From Actinacidiphila guanduensis (GTDB taxonomy: Bacteria > Actinomycetota > Actinomycetes > Streptomycetales > Streptomycetaceae), in contig NZ_FNIE01000012.1 of assembly GCF_900103985.1 (NCBI RefSeq), forward strand, positions 1 through 64,000: a DNA stretch of 64,000 nt, written 5' to 3'. The translations under genes and the position numbers were made by a program. Below the pieces are notes generated by a model. The model saw only the letters and a program-made list of their open reading frames with translations. It searched no databases and was not told where the DNA came from. Shown one piece after another: positions 48,151-55,752 of the stretch; position 1 is the stretch's first letter, and every line of letters begins with the position of its first letter.

Positions 48151-49968
48151 ATGACCGCACGCGTGGACCCCACCGACAGCCGCTACGACGCCCAGACCAC
48201 CGTGCCGCCCCAGCGCGTGCACGCGGCTCTGTTCGCCCCGGCGGCCGCCCCGCAGGCCCGCGAGGAGCCCTACGCCGCCGCCGACGGCGCAGGCGCGGAG
48301 GCACTGCTGCGCTGCTGGGCGCGCGAGAAGGGCCTGGACCGGCCCGCCGACGGGCTGCTGCGCCTGCCGCTGCCGGCCACCGGCGCCGAGGTGCAGGTAC
48401 CGGTCCACCACTGGTCCCCGACCGGCCATCACCGCTTCGGACCGCCGCGCATCGGCGCCGCGGGGCACCAGGAGGTCACCGCCGTGCAGCTGGCCGCGCT
48501 GCTGGCCCGTGAGAGCGGCGCCGACGCGCTGGAGGGCGCCGACCTGGTCGCAAGGGTGGCGGACTCTGTGCTGCGGACCTCCGCCTTCCTCGCCGACCGC
48601 AGGCAGCGGCCCGGCAGCATGGAGCCCGAGGACCCCTTCCTGGACTCCGAGCAGGCGCTCATCCTCGGCCACCCCATGCACCCGACGCCCAAGAGCCGCG
48701 ACGGGCTCGGCGACGGGGAGTCGGCCGCCTACTCGCCCGAACTGCGGGGCAGCTTCGCGCTGCATTGGGTCGCCGTGGACCGCTCGCTGCTGGCCACCGA
48801 CTCGGCCTGGACCGAGAAGGGCCGGCCCGTCGCGGCCGCCGACCTGCTCACGGCCATGGCCGGCAGCAGCCTGCGCCTGCCGCCGAACACCGCGCCCCTG
48901 CCGCTGCACCCCTGGCAGGCCCGCGACATCCGGTACCGACCCGCCATCCGCGAGCTCTTCGACGCCGGCCTGCTGCACGACCTCGGCCCCATGGGCGGCC
49001 GCTGGCACCCCACCTCCTCGGTGCGCACCGTCTACCGGCCGGGCGCCCCGGCCATGCTCAAGCTCTCGCTGGGCTTGCGGATCACCAACTCCCGCCGGGA
49101 GAACCTGCGCAAGGAACTGCTGCGCGGCACCGAGGTGCACCGGCTGCTGCGCGCCGGGCTCGCGACCCGCTGGCAGGCCGCCCACCCCGGCTTCGACATC
49201 GTCCGCGACCCGGCCTGGCTCGGGGTCGACGATCCCGCCGGCGTCCCCCTGCCCGGTCTGGACGTCGGCCTGCGGCACAGCCCCTTCGGCGCCGGGGAGG
49301 AGGCGCACTGCCTCGCCGGACTGACCGCGCCCCGCCCGTGGCCCGGCCGGGCCGCCCATGAGCTGCACTCCAAGCTCTCGGTCCTGGTCGGCCGCCTTGC
49401 CGCGCGGACCGGGCGCCCTGGCGGGGCGGTGGCCGCCGAGTGGTTCCTGCGCTACCTGGACGCGGTGGTGCGGCCGGTGCTGTGGCTGGACGGCGAGGCG
49501 GGCATCGCCCTTGAGGCCCACCAGCAGAACACCCTGGTGCTCCTCGACCAGGACGGCTGGCCCCGCGGCGGGCGCTACCGCGACAACCAGGGGTACTACT
49601 TCCGCGAGTCCCACCGGGCCGAGCTGGAGCGGCAGCTGCCCGGCATCGGGGCGGCCAGCGACACCTTCGTCGCCGACGAGACGGCCGACGAGCGCTTCGC
49701 GTACTACCTGGGCATCAACAACGTCCTCGGCCTGGTCGGTGCCTTCGGGGCGCAGCGGCTCGCCGACGAGGAGCTGCTGCTGGCCGCCTTCCGCCGTTTC
49801 CTGACCGCGGTGCGCGGCGCGAGCAGCCTGCCCGAGCTGCTGCTGGACAGCAGTCACCTGCGCTGCAAGGCCAACCTGCTGACGCGCCTGCAGGGCATGG
49901 ACGAGCTGGTGGGTCCGGTCGATACGCAGTCCGTCTACGTCACCCTGCCCAACCCGCTGGCCCGTTAG
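48151..49968 (+). CDS. IucA/IucC-family siderophore synthetase 1
   Basis: A 605-residue NRPS-independent siderophore (NIS) synthetase, which adenylates a carboxylate such as citrate and condenses it with an amine. Family motifs include GHPMHPTPKSRDGL, PLHPWQARDI, SSVRTVYRPGAPAMLKLSLGLRITNSRREN and the C-terminal FhuF-like part (EAHQQNTLVLLD, RDNQGYYF). A second, distinct synthetase lies two genes downstream, so two condensation steps are expected. GTGAGG precedes the ATG. It is the second gene of the cluster, and a long hairpin separates it from the next gene. Confidence 0.92.
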   Translation: MTARVDPTDSRYDAQTTVPPQRVHAALFAPAAAPQAREEPYAAADGAGAEALLRCWAREKGLDRPADGLLRLPLPATGAEVQVPVHHWSPTGHHRFGPPRIGAAGHQEVTAVQLAALLARESGADALEGADLVARVADSVLRTSAFLADRRQRPGSMEPEDPFLDSEQALILGHPMHPTPKSRDGLGDGESAAYSPELRGSFALHWVAVDRSLLATDSAWTEKGRPVAAADLLTAMAGSSLRLPPNTAPLPLHPWQARDIRYRPAIRELFDAGLLHDLGPMGGRWHPTSSVRTVYRPGAPAMLKLSLGLRITNSRRENLRKELLRGTEVHRLLRAGLATRWQAAHPGFDIVRDPAWLGVDDPAGVPLPGLDVGLRHSPFGAGEEAHCLAGLTAPRPWPGRAAHELHSKLSVLVGRLAARTGRPGGAVAAEWFLRYLDAVVRPVLWLDGEAGIALEAHQQNTLVLLDQDGWPRGGRYRDNQGYYFRESHRAELERQLPGIGAASDTFVADETADERFAYYLGINNVLGLVGAFGAQRLADEELLLAAFRRFLTAVRGASSLPELLLDSSHLRCKANLLTRLQGMDELVGPVDTQSVYVTLPNPLAR

Positions 49969-50028
49969 ACGACCGCAGACAGCCTGCGGGAGCATGCCCC
50001 CCACCCCCGGTCCGGAAAGACCGCGCCA

Positions 50029-50076
50029 GGCCGTCCGACGGGCTCCTGAGGCCCGCTGAGGCACCGTCGGACGGCC
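50029..50076 (+). repeat. 13-bp inverted repeat inside the siderophore-type cluster
   Basis: GGCCGTCCGACGG (50029-50041) pairs perfectly with CCGTCGGACGGCC (50064-50076), with a 22-nt loop. It lies between synthetase 1 and the acyltransferase, 5 nt before the next ribosome binding site. It could be a partial terminator, a processing site or an RNA stabiliser. Confidence 0.75.
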
Positions 50077-50095
50077 GGCACAGGAAGGAGTTCCG

Positions 50096-50770
50096 TTGCC
50101 ATCCGCCGACTCCGGCACCGAGGACACCCTGGACCTGAAGCTGCCCGCGGAAGTCCTCGCGCTGCTCGACCCCCCGCTCACCGCGGGCGACAGCACCGAC
50201 CTGCTCGGCGGTGTGGCCGGCTGGCCCGCTGCCGCCACCCCCGCGGGCTCCTTCCGGCTCGTCCCGGTGGACACCAGCAGGGACCTGGCCCTGGTCACCG
50301 CCTGGATGAACGACCCTGCGGTCGCGCAGTTCTGGGAACTCGCCGGCGGGCAGCACGTCACCGAGGCCCACGTCCGCGCCCAGAGCGACGGGGACGGCCG
50401 CAGCGTGCCCTGCCTGGGCGTACTGGACGGGACCCCCATGAGCTACTGGGAGATCTACCGCGCCGACCTGGACCCGCTCGCCCGCTTCTACCCCGCCCGC
50501 CCCCACGACACAGGGATCCACCTGCTCCTCGGCCGCGTCGCCGACCGCGGCCGCGGGCTGGGCGGCACCCTGCTGCGCGCCGTCTCCGACCTCGTGCTCG
50601 ACCAGCGGCCGTGCTGCCGCCGCGTCGTGGCCGAGCCGGACCTGCGCAACACCCCGTCCGTCGCCGCCTTCCTCACCGCCGGATTCCGCTTCGGCGCCGA
50701 GGTCGACCTGCCGGGCAAGCGCGCCGCCCTGATGGTCCGCGACCGGGCGCTGCGCGACCGGATCCGGTAA
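50096..50770 (+). CDS. IucB/AlcB-type siderophore acyltransferase
   Basis: A 224-residue GNAT-fold protein of the siderophore acyltransferase group (Acetyltransf_8: IucB, AlcB, MbtK). After about 50 N-terminal residues, the domain has FRLVPVDTSRDLALVTAWMNDPAVAQFWE, SYWEIYRADLDPLA and HDTGIHLLLG. The CoA loop is ADRGRGLGGTLL. Such enzymes acylate hydroxylated amines, yet no N-hydroxylase gene is present here. The start is a rare TTG, fixed by AGGAAGGAG 5 nt before it. It lies between the two synthetase genes and is clearly part of the same unit. Confidence 0.85.
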   Translation: MPSADSGTEDTLDLKLPAEVLALLDPPLTAGDSTDLLGGVAGWPAAATPAGSFRLVPVDTSRDLALVTAWMNDPAVAQFWELAGGQHVTEAHVRAQSDGDGRSVPCLGVLDGTPMSYWEIYRADLDPLARFYPARPHDTGIHLLLGRVADRGRGLGGTLLRAVSDLVLDQRPCCRRVVAEPDLRNTPSVAAFLTAGFRFGAEVDLPGKRAALMVRDRALRDRIR

Positions 50771-50842
50771 CGCCGCACCGGCCGTTGGAGCACCGCGACC
50801 AGCACCGGCCACCACCGTCCCCTCCTTCCGCAGGAGCCCACC

Positions 50843-52603
50843 GTGACGATCCCGTTCCCGAACGATCCCGCAGCATGGCAGCGCGCGTCCCGGCGGCTGC
50901 TCGCCAAGATGCTGGCCGAATTCGCCTACGAGGAGGTGATCGCCCCGGAGCCCGATCCGCAGGCGGGCCCCGACGCCTACCGGGTGCCGCTGCACCACGA
51001 CGTGACCTACCGCTTCCGCGCTCGGCGGGGCGCGTACGGCAGCTGGCGCGTGGACGCGGACAGCATCACGCCGACCGGCGATCCGCTGCACTTCCTCACC
51101 CACGGCCACCACGGGGTGCTCGGCCTGAGCGGCGACACGACGGGACATTTGATCAGGGAACTGCTCGCCACGATCAGCGCGGACGTGCGCCTGGACGCCA
51201 CCGCGCTGACCGCCGCCGAGCTGGCCGACCTCGACTACGCCGAACTGGAGGGTCACCAGACCGGCCACCCCTGGCTGGTCGCGAACAAGGGGCGGGTGGG
51301 CTTCTCGGCGGCCGACAGCGAGCAGTGGGCGCCGGAGGCGCGCAGGCAGCACCGGCTGCCCTGGATCGCCGTCCACCGGGACCTCGCCGAGTACCGCGGC
51401 ACCCGCACCCTGGAGAACCCGGACAAGCTCTACGCCGAGGAACTGCCGTCCGACGTCCTGGCCGGCTTCCACCGCCTGATCGCCGAGCGCGGCCGCGAGC
51501 CGGCCGACTACCTGCTGCTGCCCGTGCACCCCTGGCAGTGGGACCAGATCGTCGCCCCGCTGTTCGCCCCGGCGCTCGCCGACGGCACCATCATCCACCT
51601 CACCACCGACACCGACCTGCGCATGCCGCAGCAGTCGATCCGCACTTTCCTCAACACCAGCCGGCCGCAGCGCCGCACGGTGAAGCTGCCGCTGTCCGTC
51701 CTCAACACCCTGGTCTGGCGCGGCCTGCCCACCGAACGCACCCTGGCCGCCCCTGCGGTGACCGCCTGGATGCACGGGCTGCGCGACCACGACCGCTTCC
51801 TGAGGGACGAGGCACGGGTGATCCTGCTCGGGGAGGTCGCGTCCGTCAGCGTGGCCCACCCGCAGTACGACAAGCTGCCCGCCGTTCCGTACCAGTACCG
51901 CGAACTGCTCGGCTGCATCTGGCGCGAACCCATTGCCGCGAGCCTCGACCCGGGCGAGCGCGCCCGCACTCTCGCGTCCCTGCTGCACACCGACCGCGAC
52001 GGCCGTGCCTTCACCGCCGAACTCGTGGAACGCTCCGGACTCGCACCCGAGATCTGGCTCCGGCACCTCTTCGCGGCGATCCTCCCGCCGCTGCTGCACT
52101 TCCTCTACCGCTACGGAACGGTGTTCTCCCCGCACGGCGAGAACGCCATCGTCGTCTTCGACGAGCACGACATCCCGGTTCGGCTGGCGGTCAAGGACTT
52201 CGTGGACGACGTGAACGTCTCCGCGCACCCGCTGCCGGAACTCGCCACCATGCCGGAGGAAGTCCGCTCCGTGCTCCTCACCGAACCCCCGGAATTCCTC
52301 ACCCAGTTCATCCATTCGGGTCTGTTCGTCGGCGTCTTCCGCTATCTGGCGCCGCTGTGCGAAGCACAACTCGGGGTGCCCGAGGCGGAATTCTGGCAAC
52401 TGGTGCGGCAGGAGGTCCTCCACCACCAGGAGCGCTTCCCCGAACTCAAGGAGCGCTTCGCCACCTTCGACCTGCTCACCGCGCGCATCGCCCGGCTGTG
52501 CCTGAACCGCAACCGGCTCCACCTCGACGGCTACCGCGACCGCCCCAACCGCCCGCACGCCGCTGTCCACGGCACCGTCCCCAATCCCCTCAGCGGCCCC
52601 TGA
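50843..52603 (+). CDS. IucA/IucC-family siderophore synthetase 2
   Basis: A 586-residue NIS synthetase closer to the IucC/DesD type than its neighbour. Motifs are GHQTGHPWLVANKGRVGF (ATP site start), LLLPVHPWQWDQIV, QQSIRTFLNTSRPQRRTVKLPLSVLNTLVWRGLP, and the C-terminal FSPHGENAIVVFDEHDIPVRLAVKDFVDD. All expected blocks are present. The two synthetases are only distantly alike, so a recent duplication is unlikely. GTG is the start, with AGGAG 7 nt upstream. It is the last gene of the cluster. No siderophore export, uptake or hydrolase gene follows. Confidence 0.92.
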   Translation: MTIPFPNDPAAWQRASRRLLAKMLAEFAYEEVIAPEPDPQAGPDAYRVPLHHDVTYRFRARRGAYGSWRVDADSITPTGDPLHFLTHGHHGVLGLSGDTTGHLIRELLATISADVRLDATALTAAELADLDYAELEGHQTGHPWLVANKGRVGFSAADSEQWAPEARRQHRLPWIAVHRDLAEYRGTRTLENPDKLYAEELPSDVLAGFHRLIAERGREPADYLLLPVHPWQWDQIVAPLFAPALADGTIIHLTTDTDLRMPQQSIRTFLNTSRPQRRTVKLPLSVLNTLVWRGLPTERTLAAPAVTAWMHGLRDHDRFLRDEARVILLGEVASVSVAHPQYDKLPAVPYQYRELLGCIWREPIAASLDPGERARTLASLLHTDRDGRAFTAELVERSGLAPEIWLRHLFAAILPPLLHFLYRYGTVFSPHGENAIVVFDEHDIPVRLAVKDFVDDVNVSAHPLPELATMPEEVRSVLLTEPPEFLTQFIHSGLFVGVFRYLAPLCEAQLGVPEAEFWQLVRQEVLHHQERFPELKERFATFDLLTARIARLCLNRNRLHLDGYRDRPNRPHAAVHGTVPNPLSGP

Positions 52604-52633
52604 CACCCAAGGAGGCGAGGAGGGGCCGGTCGC

Positions 52634-52639
52634 TACGAT
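52634..52639 (+). promoter_or_regulatory. -10 element of the zinc-ribbon/FHA gene
   Basis: TACGAT lies about 45 nt before ATG 52684. It would give a leader of roughly 37 nt containing GGAG, so this gene need not depend on the siderophore cluster promoter. Confidence 0.4.
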
Positions 52640-52683
52640 GCCCACGGTGGTGGGCGGCGACCGGCCCCGGCGGACGGAGCGCG

Positions 52684-53253
52684 ATGGGCGAGCAGGACGG
52701 CACCAGGACATGCCCGGGCTGCGGTGCGGCCGGTGTGCTGCCCGGCCAACTGGTCTGCCGCGTCTGCTACGTCCCCTTCGCGCTCGTCCCGCCACCCATG
52801 GAGGCCGCCCACGCCTCCATGGCGGCGGATCGCGACCCAGGCCGCGATCCAGCACCCATGGCGTCGGACCGGGCAGCGGAGGCCGACACGCGCGTCATCG
52901 ACCGGCCGTCTCTCACGCTCGACGCACCGGGCAAGGTCGCGCCGCCCCATGCCCTCGCCCTGCGCTTCTCAGGTGGCCAGACCATCGCCCTGACCAGAGA
53001 CGAGCAGGTCAGGCTCGGCCGGGAGCCGCGGCTGTGTCCGCGGGCCGGCTTCCTCACCGGCCACTCCGACCTCTCGCGCCTGCACGCCACCGTCGCCGTC
53101 GACGCCGAAGGCACCGCCACCGTCACGGACGAGGACTCCACCAACGGCACCTTCGTGGACGGCCGCCGCCTCGCACCCAGGAGCACCGCAGTCCTGCGCC
53201 CCGGCTCCACGCTGCGGCTCGCGGCCGACGTCACTGTTCTGGTGCTGCCCTGA
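52684..53253 (+). CDS. Zinc-ribbon and FHA domain protein
   Basis: A 189-residue soluble protein. The N-terminal zinc ribbon has Cys10, Cys13, Cys25 and Cys28 (CPGCG, then CRVC). A disordered linker of about 60 residues follows. The C-terminal FHA domain (about 90-189) has the phosphothreonine-binding residues: GR at 112-113, SRLH at 131-134 and NG at 154-155 (STNGTFV). FHA domains read phosphothreonine, so the likely source of its ligand is the Ser/Thr kinase encoded convergently just downstream. The two genes overlap by 23 bp at their 3' ends. ATG follows GGAG closely. Confidence 0.85.
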   Translation: MGEQDGTRTCPGCGAAGVLPGQLVCRVCYVPFALVPPPMEAAHASMAADRDPGRDPAPMASDRAAEADTRVIDRPSLTLDAPGKVAPPHALALRFSGGQTIALTRDEQVRLGREPRLCPRAGFLTGHSDLSRLHATVAVDAEGTATVTDEDSTNGTFVDGRRLAPRSTAVLRPGSTLRLAADVTVLVLP

Positions 53254-54418
53254 CCGCCGCATAGGAGGCCAGGCAGCGCGCCAACGGGTGCCCCGCGCCC
53301 AGGGCGGCGGACGACTCGCGCGCCACCTCCGCGAAGCGCCGGATCGCGGCCACCGTGCCGTGCATCCCCTCCAGCGCCCGTGCCCGGCCGAAGCGCGCGG
53401 CAAAGGCGGCGGCATCGCCCTCGACGCCCAGGAGCGCGAGCCGGTGCAGCACCTCCCAGTAGCGCCGGTCCGCCTCCGTGTAGCGCTGCTTCGCCAGCAG
53501 TTCCTCGCCCTCTTCCAGCAGCGCCCACAGGACATGCCGTGCGTCCACCCGTGCTTCCTCCGCCGGTCGCGCCATCTCCCGCAGCCGCTCGGCCACTTCG
53601 CCCGCGCTGCCAGGGCGGTCGGCAGGGGACTTGGCCAGCAGGGCGTGCACCAGGTCCGCCAGGGGCGCCGGAACGTCCGGTCGGCGGCGCGCGATCGGCT
53701 CGGGCGCCACGTGCACGTGCTTGTAGGCGTAGCCGACGGGGGTGCCGGCGGAGAAGGGCGGCCCCTCGGCGAGCATCGCGTAGAGCACGCAACCCAGGGC
53801 GTACAGGTCGGAGGCCGAGGTCACCTCGTGCCCCTGCGCCTGCTCGGGCGACAGGTAAGGCGGCGAGCCCAGCACGGCATGGGCCGCGGTGTGGCGGGTG
53901 CGCGTAGGGTCCTGCTGCGCCGCGAGGCCGAAGTCGCAGACCTTCACCGTGCCGTCCGGCAGCAGCATCAGGTTCTCCGGCTTGATGTCGCGGTGCACCA
54001 GGCCGTGTTCGTGCGCGTGCTGCAGACCCGCGGCGATCTGCGCCCCGTAGGAGAGCACCTCCGTGACCGGGAGGCCGCCGCGTTCCAGCAGCACCCGGCC
54101 GAAGTCCTCACCGGCGAGCAACTCCATCACCAGGAACGGGCTCCCCTGGTGCGCACCCGCGTCGTGGACCGTGGCCACATTGGGATGGGCGAGGGCGGCC
54201 GCGGCGTACGCCTCCCGCCGGAAGCGGCCCTGGCGCTCGGCGCGCTCCTCCGGCGACCACTCCGCACGCAAGGTGAGCACCTTCACCGCCACCTTGCGGC
54301 CCAGGCTCTCGTCCATCGCGGCGTAAACCCTGCCGAAGCCGCCGTCGCCCAAGGGCGCCTCCAACCGGTAGCGGCCATTCAGGAGCGTGCCCACGCCGAT
54401 CGCGCGGTCCCCGCTCAC
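53231..54418 (-). CDS. Soluble Ser/Thr protein kinase with helical tail
   Basis: A 395-residue Hanks-type kinase. The domain spans about 15-275: G-loop LGDGGFGRV, Lys46 in VAVKVL, catalytic HRDIKPEN with Asp144, DFG with Asp162, and SPPYLSPEQAQG. All catalytic residues are present. The last 110 residues are helical and TPR-like (LLAKQRYTEADRRYWEVLHRLALLG). There is no membrane segment and no PASTA domain, unlike PknB, so it is cytosolic. Its GTG start overlaps the stop of the upstream FHA/PIN gene by 4 nt (GTGA), so the two are translated together. This is strong context for kinase and reader acting as a pair. Confidence 0.93.
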   Translation of the reverse strand: MSGDRAIGVGTLLNGRYRLEAPLGDGGFGRVYAAMDESLGRKVAVKVLTLRAEWSPEERAERQGRFRREAYAAAALAHPNVATVHDAGAHQGSPFLVMELLAGEDFGRVLLERGGLPVTEVLSYGAQIAAGLQHAHEHGLVHRDIKPENLMLLPDGTVKVCDFGLAAQQDPTRTRHTAAHAVLGSPPYLSPEQAQGHEVTSASDLYALGCVLYAMLAEGPPFSAGTPVGYAYKHVHVAPEPIARRRPDVPAPLADLVHALLAKSPADRPGSAGEVAERLREMARPAEEARVDARHVLWALLEEGEELLAKQRYTEADRRYWEVLHRLALLGVEGDAAAFAARFGRARALEGMHGTVAAIRRFAEVARESSAALGAGHPLARCLASYAAVRAAPEQ

Positions 54419-55638
54419 TCGACCTCCGGGCGGTCCGCCGCACCCAGCGCAGCGCGCTCCCGTGGCGGTGCGGCCGCCTCGCGCCATAGGGCGCTGGGCA
54501 GCGCCACCATGGTCGCCGCGGCCGCGGCGGCTGTGCGGGCAGGCCCGTCCGCACCGTCCGCCTCGTCCTCCTCGAAGACGAATTGGCGGCCGCTGGGCAG
54601 CAGTTCGAGCCGCTCGTGCAGCACCACGGAGTCGCCGCGGCGCAGCCGCCACACATTGCCGTGGTGGAGCGGCAGCAGTACGTCGCCCTCGGGGCGCCTG
54701 CGTCGTATCCGGGTGCCGTTGGCGCTGCGCTCGTCGACCACGGTGAGGGCGGAGCCGTCGTAGTCGAGCACCACGTGCGTGCGGCTGACCGAGTCCACCG
54801 CGGCCTGGTCGATCCAGGCGCCCAGGGCGACACCGCCACTGCCCGGTGCGCGGCCGACAGCGAGCGGTTCGCCGGCCGTCACCATGAAGCGGCCGCGGAC
54901 GGTGCCGTCCATGACGACCTTCACCTGCGCGCGGGCCGGGCGCGGCCCCGCGTCCGCCAGCGGCACCCCGTGCGTCGGGCACTCGATGCGCCGCCCGCGG
55001 CGCCTGGGGAGCGCCGTACCGGGCCGGTCCGCGGAGCCGAAGAGCGGGCAGCCGGCTTCGGGGCAGCGCCAGTTGCGGCCGAGAACGGCGCGGTGCGCCG
55101 AGGGCGCCCAGCGGCGCAGCACTCCGGCCTCCAGCAGCAGCCCTTCCTCCTCCTTCCGCGAGACCTGCCACTCCGGCGGCACCGGCATGATCCGCGGCCG
55201 CACCCCGATCGTGCCGTCCGGGTCCAGAACCGGCCGCAGGAAGCGGTCGCGGTCGCCGGGGATCCAGGGATAGGCACGGTGGAAGTCCAGGAAGTTGTCG
55301 GCGCTGACCACCCGTAGCTCCAGGGCGTCGGCTAGCTCCAGGATGCGGTCGTCCGCCCTGGGCAGCACCTCCAGCAGCCCGCCCCGGTACCACCCGCCCA
55401 GCCGTTCGCGCTCCGGGGCGGTCAGCCGCCCGTCGGTGAGCAGGGACCGGTCGGTGATCGCGTACACCTGCACCGCGGGGTCGCGGGCGTAGGCCGCGAG
55501 TGCGTCCAGCAAGCCCTCGAAACGGGCCAGGTCCGCGGCCCGCTCCCCGCCGAGCGCCGGCTCGCGCACGACGTTGGCGACGTCGATCACGAAGTCCGCG
55601 GCCGAGGCATCAAGCGTCAGACGGCTCTGGCACTGCAT
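54415..55638 (-). CDS. PIN/NYN-nuclease-like protein fused to zinc ribbon and FHA domain
   Basis: A 407-residue protein with three parts. Residues 14-130 resemble the NYN/Zc3h12a-like PIN fold of metal-dependent ribonucleases: FVIDVANVV (Asp19, Asn22), PRADDRILELA (Asp96, Asp97) and VVSADNFLDF (Asp114, Asp119). Residues about 190-225 form a short zinc ribbon (Cys192, Cys197, Cys220, His223). Residues about 238-345 are an FHA domain with GR at 262-263, SRTH at 285-288 and NG at 307-308. An Ala-rich tail ends the protein. It precedes and overlaps the Ser/Thr kinase gene. Nuclease activity is inferred from fold-like motifs only. The ATG has no Shine-Dalgarno. TAGCTT 14 nt upstream suggests a leaderless message. 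Confidence 0.75.
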   Translation of the reverse strand: MQCQSRLTLDASAADFVIDVANVVREPALGGERAADLARFEGLLDALAAYARDPAVQVYAITDRSLLTDGRLTAPERERLGGWYRGGLLEVLPRADDRILELADALELRVVSADNFLDFHRAYPWIPGDRDRFLRPVLDPDGTIGVRPRIMPVPPEWQVSRKEEEGLLLEAGVLRRWAPSAHRAVLGRNWRCPEAGCPLFGSADRPGTALPRRRGRRIECPTHGVPLADAGPRPARAQVKVVMDGTVRGRFMVTAGEPLAVGRAPGSGGVALGAWIDQAAVDSVSRTHVVLDYDGSALTVVDERSANGTRIRRRRPEGDVLLPLHHGNVWRLRRGDSVVLHERLELLPSGRQFVFEEDEADGADGPARTAAAAAATMVALPSALWREAAAPPRERAALGAADRPEVE

Positions 55639-55737
55639 GTGACCAGAAGCTAGCACCGGGCGAGCGGGGCCGGTGCCGCGAACCCGGCGCGGTGACCGGA
55701 TCGGAGCGAGCGGGAACGCAGTGTCAGTGGCGCGCCG

Positions 55738-55743
55738 TAGGCT
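55738..55743 (+). promoter_or_regulatory. dinG -10 element
   Basis: TAGGCT lies 9 nt before the dinG ATG, and the intervening bases are pyrimidine-rich with no ribosome binding site, so the message is nearly or fully leaderless. No LexA box was recognised here. Confidence 0.45.
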
Positions 55744-55752
55744 GGCCTCCCT

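Noticed and set aside
50611..52683. Upstream in-frame extension of the zinc-ribbon/FHA protein (about 690 codons)
   Set aside because: It runs antisense-like through the second siderophore synthetase in another frame and is Arg/Pro-rich. The real start at 52684 has GGAG and begins right before the zinc ribbon.
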